64,000 nucleotides of DNA from Bacteroidales bacterium (GTDB taxonomy: Bacteria > Bacteroidota > Bacteroidia > Bacteroidales > UBA932). A model generated the notes under the pieces. It was not told the DNA's origin. It made no database searches and saw only the letters and a list, made by a program, of their open reading frames with translations. Of the stretch, positions 8,266 to 16,312 are shown one piece after another (positions within the stretch are counted from its first letter, which is position 1; each line of letters opens with the position of its first letter). The stretch spans positions 35,591 through 99,590 of the forward strand of contig JAFUMO010000001.1 of the NCBI GenBank assembly GCA_017482565.1, given 5' to 3'. The position numbers and the translations under genes are program-made.

Positions 8266-9427
8266 ACAACTGTATATGGAAAAGAAACTTTCAACGGCTC
8301 CTGTATTCATTGCGGCGTGCGCCGGAATGTCATTCTTCGGAGTTGCAATGCTCTCCCTTGGGCCTATCCTCGGGCCTCTCAACGCCATGGTAGAGGGTGC
8401 CAATGCCCTCCCTTCAACAATGTCTGTGGGAATCATCATCGGGACCCTGCTGTTCGGCCCCATTGTAGATAAATCAGGATATAAATGGCTCCTTATCCTC
8501 TGCTCCATCCTTGCGCTTGCAGGAGTGCAGGGGCTTGCCACCTTCAAGGAGATAGGGCTGCTCCATGCCTCCATCTTCATGCTCGGCCTTGGCGGAGGGG
8601 CCCTCAACGGCGCCACCAATGCCCTCGTTTCAGACATCTATGATGATGACAAGAGGGGCGGAAGGCTCGGCCTGCTGGGTTCATTCTACTGCACCGGAGC
8701 GCTCCTGTGGACACTGCTCAACTATTTCATCCCGGATTTCAGGATTCCGCTCAATGCGGTTTCTATAGTGATGGTGCTGTTCATCATCTCATTCTTCTTC
8801 ATCACATTCCCCAAGGCAAAGGCAAAGCCCCAGGAGAAGATCTCCATTGCCAAGTCCCTCGGGCTGCTGAAATACCCTGCCCTCATCATGTTTGCAGCGG
8901 TATTGTTCTTCCAGTGCGCGTTTGAGGGGTGCAGCGGGAACTTTACCGTACAATACCTTGTGAACGAAGGTGGAATGGACAACGCAACTGCCACCCTTGC
9001 AATGACAGTATTTACCGTTGGGATGCTGGCAGGAAGGCTCCCTCTGGGAAAAATCATGGAGAAGCTCAAGGAGCTTGCAACCCTCTACATATATCTGGGT
9101 GTTGCCCTTGCAGGAGTGATACTATTCTACATCATGCCTTCAAGCATTGCTGCAACATACACCGCAATGGCGCTTATAGGATTTGGTGTGGGGGTAACCT
9201 TCCCTGTTGTGCTCAACTTCATAGGGAGCGCCTTCAAGAACCAGAGCGGCACTGCATTCTCCATTGCCATGTTCATAGGATTGTGCGGACAGTCTCTCGG
9301 GAACAGATTCATGGGTTCACAGTTTGATGCAGGCGTGTTCGGATTCCTCCCTATATCCCTCATCATCTGCGTTGCAGTAATGATGGTACTGGTGCCAGCC
9401 GCAGTAAAGGTATCAAGGAAACATTAA
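8255..9427 (+). CDS. MFS sugar permease (FucP-like)
   Basis: A 390-residue integral membrane protein with about 12 hydrophobic helices and MFS features: LFGPIVDKSGYKW after helix 2, AGRLPLGKIMEKL after helix 7, and IGFGVGVTFPVVLNF. It resembles the fucose/hexose-permease branch of MFS proton symporters. The ATG at 8255 overlaps the end of the ROK gene by 11 bp and has an AGGGA-like sequence 8 bp upstream. The ATG at 8276 is an alternative start. Its place between a sugar kinase and a SIS protein points to import of the sugar the ROK enzyme phosphorylates (inference). Confidence 0.8.
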   Translation: MNDKQLYMEKKLSTAPVFIAACAGMSFFGVAMLSLGPILGPLNAMVEGANALPSTMSVGIIIGTLLFGPIVDKSGYKWLLILCSILALAGVQGLATFKEIGLLHASIFMLGLGGGALNGATNALVSDIYDDDKRGGRLGLLGSFYCTGALLWTLLNYFIPDFRIPLNAVSIVMVLFIISFFFITFPKAKAKPQEKISIAKSLGLLKYPALIMFAAVLFFQCAFEGCSGNFTVQYLVNEGGMDNATATLAMTVFTVGMLAGRLPLGKIMEKLKELATLYIYLGVALAGVILFYIMPSSIAATYTAMALIGFGVGVTFPVVLNFIGSAFKNQSGTAFSIAMFIGLCGQSLGNRFMGSQFDAGVFGFLPISLIICVAVMMVLVPAAVKVSRKH

Positions 9428-9454
9428 ACATATAACCTATAAAATTTTACAGAA

Positions 9455-10216
9455 ATGTTAGCTAAAGAATGGAAAAAGAACGCAATAAGCGTTATGGACA
9501 AAATTGAGGAGACTCAGATGGAGAACATCAGGAAAGTTGCCGAGGTAATGGCTGATACCATTGAGGCAGGCCGCTGGGTACACACTTTCGGTTGCGGTCA
9601 CGCAAACCTCCCTATTGAGGAGATGTATCCCAGGATAGGCGGTTTCGTAGGATTCCACCCTCTCTGTGAACTTCCTCTCACATTCTTCACCCATATTACA
9701 GGTGAGATGGGTATCCATCAGTTCCTGTGGCTGGAGCGCGCAGAGGGTTACGGCCAGTCAATCATGAAGAGCTGGAACTTTGACGAGAAGGATGTCCTCT
9801 GGATCTTCTCACACACCGGCATCAATGCCGTTAATATTGATGTTGCCCTGGAGGCAAAGAAACGCGGCATGAAGGTGATTGTATTCGGTTCAGCTTCAGA
9901 GACAGGCAACAAGGTTCCACGCCACTCTTGCGGAAAGAACCTTTTCCAGATTGCCGATTACGTTGTTGACACCTGCTGCCCTATAGTTGACGCCTCATGC
10001 CAGCTGAAAAAACATCAGGACAAGGTTGGCCCGCTTTCAACAATGGCATCAGTTACCACAGTATGGATGACTATCTGTACAGTTGCTGAAATCCTTGAGG
10101 AGAGAGGCGTGAAGCTCTACATCCACCCTTCACACAATGTACCTGGCGACACTACAGCCCACGAGCGTCTTGATGCCTGCATTGCAGAGTACAAGAAAAG
10201 GTCTGCAGGACTATAA
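9455..10216 (+). CDS. SIS-domain sugar-phosphate isomerase-like protein (UPF0309 type)
   Basis: The 253-residue cytoplasmic protein has one SIS (sugar isomerase) fold. FGCGHANLPIEEMYPRIGGF near residues 49-68 resembles the UPF0309 phosphosugar-binding start. IFSHTGINAVNIDVALEAKK at about 121-140 is the second phosphate loop, followed by KVIVFGSA. UPF0309 proteins are similar to phosphoheptose isomerases and MurQ-like etherases, but their reaction is mostly undefined. It lies 27 bp after the MFS gene and reads as the third gene of a sugar-use operon. A role on an amino-sugar phosphate is possible but unproven. Confidence 0.75.
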   Translation: MLAKEWKKNAISVMDKIEETQMENIRKVAEVMADTIEAGRWVHTFGCGHANLPIEEMYPRIGGFVGFHPLCELPLTFFTHITGEMGIHQFLWLERAEGYGQSIMKSWNFDEKDVLWIFSHTGINAVNIDVALEAKKRGMKVIVFGSASETGNKVPRHSCGKNLFQIADYVVDTCCPIVDASCQLKKHQDKVGPLSTMASVTTVWMTICTVAEILEERGVKLYIHPSHNVPGDTTAHERLDACIAEYKKRSAGL

Positions 10217-10224
10217 CAGAAAAT

Positions 10225-11916
10225 TTAGGGGAGATTCCCGAACAGCAGCCGCACATCGCTATCTATGCCTTGTGCGGCTTTTTCTTTTGGGACAAACTCC
10301 CAATGTCCGCACCTTACAGCATCTATGCGCCTCCCGTCCCTGATAAAATCCACTATCAGGTCCCTTATGAAAGTGTAGCGCCCCAGGGTTATCCCTTCCA
10401 GGGCGGTAGCAGGGTCTATCCCCGCCCCATGGTCAAAGAGCCCTCCGCCCCCGCTCACTCTATAAGATGAGAGGGCTACGGTATAGTTCCCCTCCGGCTC
10501 AAACGGCTCCCCGTTCCACAATGAGTCTATCCTCACCCTCCGTCCATACTCCCGGGTAATATCCACCTCATAGACAAGCCCCGCCGCCGAATCAAAATTA
10601 TATGTAAAGTTCTCCGGCCACCAGTAAGTCTTTCCCCCAAGTTCTGTGGAACAGAGCTGCAGCACATGCTCCCCATCCCCCGGCCCGGAGAGCCACATGC
10701 CGTATGAATATTCCAGATAATCCTTTATCTGCTTACCGGTCATCCTAACCTTGAAGAGGGTGTTCTCCGCCGAATACATCTGGAAAATGTCCCTCCCGGT
10801 AACCTCCCCTGCCGGAATCACAGCATCATACATATATGGAGAAGCAAACGACACCTGTGCCCCGGAGGCCTCCAGCATCACGCTATGCTGCAGGTCAAGA
10901 TAGCTGCACCGGCCCCCCAGCGCCTCCCTTGCATCCATCATCGCCTCCAGCTTCCCTACAGGCCGGCTGATCTCCTCCTCAACCGCCCTTATCTCATCCC
11001 TGAAATGTTCCAGATATCCCTTATCCGCTCCAATCCCCTCCAGCTGCACAATCTCCCCCTCCATCTCCTTCCCTACAATTTTTTTCCCCTCCATCTCCAG
11101 CCTCACAACCACCTTCTGCAGGGTTCCGGCATATGGGGCTCCCGACAGTACCAGTGTCCGGCCCACCCGGCAGCACATCTGCCTGTGGTCATGCCCTGCA
11201 AAAACAATGTCAACCCCTTCCATACGGGCCGCAACTGCAAGAGCCTGATTCTCCGGCACGGCCTCCTTTGAAAAGGCATCAGGCTCCCCGGCCCCTGAAT
11301 GAAGCAGCAGCACAATTATATCAGCCTCACCGTTTGCCCTTATCTTCCCTGCAAGTTCCCCTGCAAGGGGTAGCACCGGAGCAAAATCAATCCCCTCCCG
11401 CAGATCCTGCGGTATCCACCTGGCGGTACATGGGTTTGTCATCCCTATGACAGCTACCCTCACACCTTCCTTGTCAAGTATAATGTATGGCTGCCAGCAT
11501 CCCCCATTTTTCCCCTTCCACAGTACATTTGCCCCCAAGAGAGGTATCCCTGCATCCTCCAGTTCCCCTGCCAGGCGGTCATACACACTGTGTCCTGCCT
11601 CAAAATCGTGGTTCCCGAACACCACCGCGTCATATCCCATATACTCCGCGGCCCTGGCATAAATGTGCCCCGAGTCCCCTTCCCTCAGCCTGCGGTTGCT
11701 CCGGCACACGGCCAAATCCCCCTGCAGGTTGTCCCCGCAATCCAGCAGCATTACCTTGCCCGGACCCAGAACAGCCCTCCTTTCCTTTATGAATGAGCAT
11801 ACATTGGCAAGGGAACCCCTATCCCCGCTTTCATAGTGGGGTGTATTGAAGAAACGGCCATGAACATCATTCAGGGCATAAATCTCCAGAATCTGCTCAC
11901 GGCCGTGCGTATCCAT
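10225..11916 (-). CDS. Bifunctional metallophosphoesterase/5'-nucleotidase
   Basis: The 563-residue protein has an N-terminal calcineurin-like metallophosphoesterase domain with all metal-binding blocks: NDVHGRF (about 16-22), DCGDNLQG (about 59-66), FGNHDFEAG (about 99-107), LLLHSGAG and AGHDHRQ. The C-terminal half is the 5'-nucleotidase substrate-binding domain, with YTVALSSYRVSGGGG near residue 485. The family hydrolyses nucleoside monophosphates and other phosphomonoesters or UDP-sugars. No signal peptide is visible, unlike typical periplasmic UshA relatives, so it may act in the cytoplasm or the start may be misplaced. It ends 9 bp from the convergent SIS gene. Confidence 0.85.
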   Translation of the reverse strand: MDTHGREQILEIYALNDVHGRFFNTPHYESGDRGSLANVCSFIKERRAVLGPGKVMLLDCGDNLQGDLAVCRSNRRLREGDSGHIYARAAEYMGYDAVVFGNHDFEAGHSVYDRLAGELEDAGIPLLGANVLWKGKNGGCWQPYIILDKEGVRVAVIGMTNPCTARWIPQDLREGIDFAPVLPLAGELAGKIRANGEADIIVLLLHSGAGEPDAFSKEAVPENQALAVAARMEGVDIVFAGHDHRQMCCRVGRTLVLSGAPYAGTLQKVVVRLEMEGKKIVGKEMEGEIVQLEGIGADKGYLEHFRDEIRAVEEEISRPVGKLEAMMDAREALGGRCSYLDLQHSVMLEASGAQVSFASPYMYDAVIPAGEVTGRDIFQMYSAENTLFKVRMTGKQIKDYLEYSYGMWLSGPGDGEHVLQLCSTELGGKTYWWPENFTYNFDSAAGLVYEVDITREYGRRVRIDSLWNGEPFEPEGNYTVALSSYRVSGGGGLFDHGAGIDPATALEGITLGRYTFIRDLIVDFIRDGRRIDAVRCGHWEFVPKEKAAQGIDSDVRLLFGNLP

Positions 11917-11927
11917 AAATCTTCATC

Positions 11928-12662
11928 TTAAAATCCAAAGCTCATTGAGAGTGCAAAGAGGGAATCCTCAAGGTAAGGGTTATAGGCATACCTTGCTGAA
12001 ACCGGCAGGTCATAGTTCCACAGGGTGAAGACCCTTGTGTAGGCTGCAGTAAGGTTCACTATGCTGAACCCCTTCTCAAAATCTGTGTAGTACCCCTTGT
12101 TCAAGGATGCACCTACGGTTGCCTCAACGCTGTTCTTCCCATTGAACTCATGGGTGTAGCCCACCTCTGCGTATGATGAGAAGGCATTGTTCCCCTTCTC
12201 ATTCTTGTCATCCCCATAGATTGTGGAGCCTATAAGTACGTGAACCGGCACAGCTTCCGGCTCATAGTAGAGTATCACCTCGGCTGAGTGTGTTGTTGTG
12301 CGGTTGCTGAAATTGAAGAAATCCGAATTCTTTTCAGGGAAGAAATAATCCACAAGCTCTATCCTGAAATTACTGAAGCTGTAGCTTACACTGAAGTTCA
12401 ACTCCTTGTAGCTGTCATCAAAGGCAAAGGCACCCCAGACATAAATGTCCCAGTTTCCCTTGGAGAAGCCTACTGTAGGATAAAACAGCGGTGCATCACC
12501 ATTCCCTATTCCCCTCCAGATGTTTTTGGTGGCAAAGTCCAGTGAGCCATAGAACGGGCATTCCTTTTCTTCTTCCTGCGCAAAGGCAAATGCTGGAATA
12601 CATACCAGCAAAATCACAAATAGTTTCCTCAGGAAACCACAAGCAACACGTTGATACTGCAT
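11928..12662 (-). CDS. Small outer-membrane beta-barrel protein (TorF/porin-like)
   Basis: Starting at the ATG at 12662, the 244-residue protein has a signal peptide (MQYQRVACGFLRKLFVILLV to AFAFA) and then alternating amphipathic beta-strands with many aromatic residues. It ends in ALSMSFGF, a C-terminal Phe typical of outer-membrane barrels. The early FATKNIWRGI resembles the start of TorF-type putative porins. Transported solutes are unknown. The 13 codons upstream of 12662 in the open frame do not add a better signal. It is 11 bp upstream of the nucleotidase gene on the same strand, so the two are probably co-transcribed. Confidence 0.7.
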   Translation of the reverse strand: MQYQRVACGFLRKLFVILLVCIPAFAFAQEEEKECPFYGSLDFATKNIWRGIGNGDAPLFYPTVGFSKGNWDIYVWGAFAFDDSYKELNFSVSYSFSNFRIELVDYFFPEKNSDFFNFSNRTTTHSAEVILYYEPEAVPVHVLIGSTIYGDDKNEKGNNAFSSYAEVGYTHEFNGKNSVEATVGASLNKGYYTDFEKGFSIVNLTAAYTRVFTLWNYDLPVSARYAYNPYLEDSLFALSMSFGF

Positions 12663-12770
12663 TTCAAAAATAGTTTTAAAGCGGGGTGCAGCCAGCCACA
12701 CCCACAGGTTAAAAAATCATTTGCTCCCGACAGCGGGACATTCTTGACAAAAATATAATTTTTCCGCAAA

Positions 12771-13247
12771 TTATCTCCCCAGAAGTACTGTTGCATATAC
12801 TGCAATGGCCTCTTCGCGCCCTACGAATCCGGCCCCTTCCGTGGTGGTGGCCTTTACTGATATCCTGTCAACTTCCGTTTCCAGCACCTTTGCAAGGCAC
12901 TCCCTCATGGGGAGGATATACGGGGCAACCTTGGGTTTTTGTAACAATATTGTGCAATCTGCATTTATAAGGGAGTACCCTTTCTCCCTGATAAGGGCAT
13001 TTACCCTGGCAAGGAGTATCTTGCTGTCTATCCCCTTGAATTCTGAAGAGTTGTCGGGAAAATGCTTCCCTATATCCCCCAATGCGAGGGCCCCGAGCAT
13101 TGCATCACACAATGCATGTATGAGGGTGTCTCCGTCTGAATGGGCTACACAGCCCTTTGTGTGCTCCACCTTGATGCCTCCCAGCCAGAACTCCAGCCCG
13201 GGAGCCAGCAGATGCACGTCATATCCGTTTCCTATCCTTAAGTCCAT
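12771..13247 (-). CDS. ispF: 2-C-methyl-D-erythritol 2,4-cyclodiphosphate synthase
   Basis: The 158-residue protein is full length for IspF. It catalyses ring closure of CDP-ME 2-phosphate to ME-cPP in the MEP isoprenoid pathway. Visible motifs are GNGYDVHLL (metal ligands Asp and His at 8 and 10), VAHSDGDTLIHALCDAMLGA (metal-binding His), GDIGKHFPD, and the C-terminal SVKATTTEGAGFVGREEAIA substrate region. Enzymes of this family are cytoplasmic zinc-dependent trimers. A TAAATTTG promoter box on the minus strand lies 60 bp upstream and almost meets the divergent promoter of the next gene. Confidence 0.95.
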   Translation of the reverse strand: MDLRIGNGYDVHLLAPGLEFWLGGIKVEHTKGCVAHSDGDTLIHALCDAMLGALALGDIGKHFPDNSSEFKGIDSKILLARVNALIREKGYSLINADCTILLQKPKVAPYILPMRECLAKVLETEVDRISVKATTTEGAGFVGREEAIAVYATVLLGR

Positions 13248-13306
13248 ATCGTTTTTCTTTTGGCTCTATACTTGCCGTTCGGGTACGGTTTGCGGTTTAT
13301 TGATAG

Positions 13307-13314
13307 CAAATTTA
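13307..13314 (-). promoter_or_regulatory. -7 promoter box of ispF
   Basis: The minus strand reads TAAATTTG, a TAnnTTTG match followed by C. It lies back to back with the plus-strand box at 13327, so the two promoters overlap. Confidence 0.45.
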
Positions 13315-13326
13315 ACATAAATATTT

Positions 13327-13334
13327 TATCTTTG
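13327..13334 (+). promoter_or_regulatory. -7 promoter box of the small-membrane-protein/mutL operon
   Basis: TATCTTTG followed by T matches TAnnTTTG, 26 bp before the ATG at 13361. A TTG lies about 24 bp upstream, which is further than the usual 19-21 bp, so the -33 element is weak. Confidence 0.55.
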
Positions 13335-13360
13335 TTTGTTTAGAAAAAAAGTAAGCGACC

Positions 13361-13642
13361 ATGGGATTTTTTCAACACAGACAAATCAGAAAATTCAACT
13401 ACCAGCCTGTATTCTATGATGCAAGAAAAGAGGCACTGATGGAGAAGATGGATGCGGCCGAGCGCGAGAAGGCGGGCCAGTATATCCCCGGAGCCAGCAT
13501 CAGGGGCTCGTTCAGGAGGATGGAGGTAAAGAGGAAAGACCTCAAGTACACCCCATTCATGAGATTCCTCTCCATTCTTGGAATTGCGGCCGTGCTTGTT
13601 GCCGCCGTTTATATGGCCCAGATTATGGGATTGCTGTTTTAA
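13361..13642 (+). CDS. Small conserved single-pass membrane protein
   Basis: The 93-residue protein has a basic N-terminal half (FFQHRQIRKFNYQPVFYDAR, then KRKDLKYTPFMRF) and one C-terminal transmembrane helix (about 71-92, LSILGIAAVLVAAVYMAQIM). The topology looks like a cytoplasmic N-terminus with a C-terminal anchor. It stops 3 bp before mutL and probably shares its transcript. Small proteins of this kind preceding mutL are, to my knowledge, common in Bacteroidales, but no function is assigned. The sequence gives no catalytic motif. Confidence 0.7.
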   Translation: MGFFQHRQIRKFNYQPVFYDARKEALMEKMDAAEREKAGQYIPGASIRGSFRRMEVKRKDLKYTPFMRFLSILGIAAVLVAAVYMAQIMGLLF

Positions 13643-13645
13643 GGG

Positions 13646-15589
13646 ATGTTACAGGTTCTTCCAAGCCATATTTCAAACCTTATTGCAGCCGGTGAGGTAA
13701 TCCAGCGCCCGGGGAATGTAGTGAAGGAGCTGATGGAGAATGCCGTTGATGCAGGGGCAACCTCCGTTACCGTTGTTGTGAACGACAGCGGCAGGACCCT
13801 CATACAGGTAATTGACAACGGCTGCGGCATGACACCGCAGGAGGCTGCATTGTGCTTTGAGCGCCATGCCACCTCCAAGATATCCAAGGCCGAGGACCTC
13901 TACACCATAGGGACCTACGGGTTCAGGGGGGAGGCGCTTGCCTCCATTGCCGCCTGTGCGGATGTGACCCTCAAGACCCGCAAGGAGGGTGCAGAGTGCG
14001 GCACCGAGGTGCACATTGCGGAAAACAGCATAATCTCCCAGAGTGAGACCTCTTGCCCTGTAGGGAGCAACATTGCAGTGAGGAACATCTTCTACAATGT
14101 GCCGGCCAGGAGGAAATTCCTGAAATCGGACAATGTGGAGTACCGCCAGATTGTGAGCGAGTTCACCCGCGTTGCCCTCACCCGTACCGAAGTGGAGTTC
14201 AGGCTTGTACACAACTCCAGGGATATATTCCATGCGGTAAGGGCCTCAAACATAAAGCAGAGGATAACACAGCTCTGCGGAAAGGATATTGCCAAGGACC
14301 TGATAACTGCCCGGACAGACACCAACATAGTAGGGATAAGGGGATTCATAGGGAGGCCGGAATTTGCAAAGAAGAGCCAGCAGAACCAGTATCTCTTTGT
14401 GAACGGAAGATATTTCAAGAGTCCGCTGCTCCACAAGGCCATCCTCAAGGGGTATGGCAATCTTATTCCCGACAGCACTTCACCTTCATATTTCCTCTTT
14501 CTGGAGATTGAGCCGGGGAGCATGGATGTAAACATCCACCCAAGCAAGACCGAAATAAAGTTTGAGGATGACGGGGTGATATTTGAGATAATGACCGCCT
14601 GCGTGAAGGAGGCTATTGGAGAAGGGTCCTTTGTCCCTTCCATTGACTTTGATACGGAAGGGGCACCGGAAATCCCTGTCCTGAGGACCGGATTTGCAGG
14701 AAGCAGGAGTTTCACCCCTCCTAAAATAAACTATGACCCGCTGTTCAACCCGTTTGACGAGGAGAGGAAGAGCGGCGCCAGGTGGAACTCCGGTGCCGAA
14801 TGGGACAACAGCCGCCAGGACTTCAACTCCACCCCTGCATTTGAGGGGAACCCTCTCTTTGAGGACAACCCTGCAATACGCCAGCCTCAGGGCAATGCAG
14901 CCGGAGATAAGTACGGGAGCGCTTCCGGCCAGGCAGGCAGCATGTCTGGAGACTTGGCCTCTTCTGCCGGTGACACCCGCAGGGATGGATACAACGGATT
15001 CTTTGCAGAGGAGAATGCCTGTGCAAATCCGCTGCTCGTACTTAAGGGTAAATATATCCTCACAACCGTAAAATCCGGGCTCATGCTAATAGACATCACA
15101 AGGGCAAAGGAGAGGATATTTTATGAAAGGTACCTGCAGACCATTACAATGGATGCCCAGCCGATACAAGAGCAGATGTTCCCTGAGACCATGGACCTGG
15201 ACCACAACTCCTACTCCATAATCATGGAGCACCAGGAGCTGGCCAAGGCTCTGGGCTTTGATATCCGCCCGTTTGGGGAGAACTGCATTGTGGTATATGG
15301 TACACCTGCCACATTCTCAGACGGGAACATGGCAGTATCAGAATGCATAGATGCCCTCATTGCAGACCTTCAGGAGGCCGGCAAGGACCTGGGACAAGAG
15401 ATGAAGGAGAAGATAGCGCTGGACATGGTTACAAGGTCCGGCATAACTAAAGCAACAGCAATGGGCAACATGCAGGCACAGGAGCTGATAGATTCCCTGT
15501 TTGCATGCAAGGAGCCCAACAGAACCCCGGCAGGACGCCCCACAATGGCCATAGTGACTATGGAGGAAATTGCCGGAAAATTAAATTAA
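13646..15589 (+). CDS. mutL: DNA mismatch repair protein MutL
   Basis: The 647-residue protein carries the GHKL ATPase N-terminus: IAAGEVIQRP, ELMENAVDAG, DNGCGM, TSKI and GTYGFRGEALASIA. The MutL transducer domain includes NGRYFKSPLLHKAI and MDVNIHPSKTEIKF. A low-complexity Ser/Gly/Pro linker (about 365-450) leads to the C-terminal dimerisation domain. MutL couples MutS mismatch recognition to strand removal. In nicking-type MutL the C-terminal domain has DQHAxxE and CPHGRP metal motifs. Here they read DITRAKERIFYE (from Asp483) and TPAGRP, so the Gln, His and Cys residues are missing and nicking activity is doubtful. It is followed 4 bp later by a rhomboid gene. Confidence 0.95.
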   Translation: MLQVLPSHISNLIAAGEVIQRPGNVVKELMENAVDAGATSVTVVVNDSGRTLIQVIDNGCGMTPQEAALCFERHATSKISKAEDLYTIGTYGFRGEALASIAACADVTLKTRKEGAECGTEVHIAENSIISQSETSCPVGSNIAVRNIFYNVPARRKFLKSDNVEYRQIVSEFTRVALTRTEVEFRLVHNSRDIFHAVRASNIKQRITQLCGKDIAKDLITARTDTNIVGIRGFIGRPEFAKKSQQNQYLFVNGRYFKSPLLHKAILKGYGNLIPDSTSPSYFLFLEIEPGSMDVNIHPSKTEIKFEDDGVIFEIMTACVKEAIGEGSFVPSIDFDTEGAPEIPVLRTGFAGSRSFTPPKINYDPLFNPFDEERKSGARWNSGAEWDNSRQDFNSTPAFEGNPLFEDNPAIRQPQGNAAGDKYGSASGQAGSMSGDLASSAGDTRRDGYNGFFAEENACANPLLVLKGKYILTTVKSGLMLIDITRAKERIFYERYLQTITMDAQPIQEQMFPETMDLDHNSYSIIMEHQELAKALGFDIRPFGENCIVVYGTPATFSDGNMAVSECIDALIADLQEAGKDLGQEMKEKIALDMVTRSGITKATAMGNMQAQELIDSLFACKEPNRTPAGRPTMAIVTMEEIAGKLN

Positions 15590-15593
15590 AGAT

Positions 15594-16268
15594 ATGTTCA
15601 GAGGAAATTCAATATTGGGGAGCATGCCTCCCGTTGTAAAGAACCTGCTGCTTATAAACATTCTCGCTTATGTCGTAACCATGCTTACAGGCAACTTCAT
15701 GTACGAGAATTTTGCACTGTTCTATTTTAAGTCACCGTTCTTCAAGCCCATACAGCTTGTGACACACATGTTCATGCATGGGGGATTCACCCACATATTC
15801 TTCAACATGTACACACTGTTCATCTTCGGATGCGTGCTGGAAAGGGTCTGGGGCAGCCAGAAGTTCCTGTTCTACTACTTTGTTACAGGACTGGGGGCGG
15901 CACTGCTGCACCTTGGCGTGATGTACCTGCAGCTGCAGGGCTACATAGCAGATGCCAACGCAGGTGACATCTACGCAGCCGCAAAGATACAGGCACTGCT
16001 CAGCACCCCTACTGTAGGTGCTTCGGGGGCAATCTACGGACTGCTGCTGGCATACGGAATGCTCTTCCCCAACAATGTCATGCAGCTCATCTTCCCGCCT
16101 GTGGCCCTCAAGGCCAAATGGTTTGTCCTCATCTTCGGTGCATTGGAACTTGTACTGGGGCTGTCGGGAAGAGGAAGTGATGTGGCACATTTTGCACACC
16201 TTGGAGGAATGATTTTCGGATACTTCCTCATAGTATACTGGAAGAAGAACAACAGGATGTATTATTAG
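15594..16268 (+). CDS. Rhomboid family intramembrane serine protease
   Basis: The 224-residue polytopic membrane protein has the rhomboid core: HMFMHGGFTHIFFNMYTLF with the conserved His67 and Asn71, GASGAIYG with nucleophile Ser144, and VAHFAHLGGMIFGY with catalytic His202. Rhomboids cleave transmembrane substrates inside the bilayer; targets here are unknown. An Ala/Gln-rich insertion (about 113-137) precedes the active-site helix. It lies 4 bp after mutL, so the two genes are probably co-transcribed. Confidence 0.9.
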   Translation: MFRGNSILGSMPPVVKNLLLINILAYVVTMLTGNFMYENFALFYFKSPFFKPIQLVTHMFMHGGFTHIFFNMYTLFIFGCVLERVWGSQKFLFYYFVTGLGAALLHLGVMYLQLQGYIADANAGDIYAAAKIQALLSTPTVGASGAIYGLLLAYGMLFPNNVMQLIFPPVALKAKWFVLIFGALELVLGLSGRGSDVAHFAHLGGMIFGYFLIVYWKKNNRMYY

Positions 16269-16312
16269 AGGGCTGTGCCGGCACCTTTAGGCAGCGGACA
16301 GCAACAATCAAC

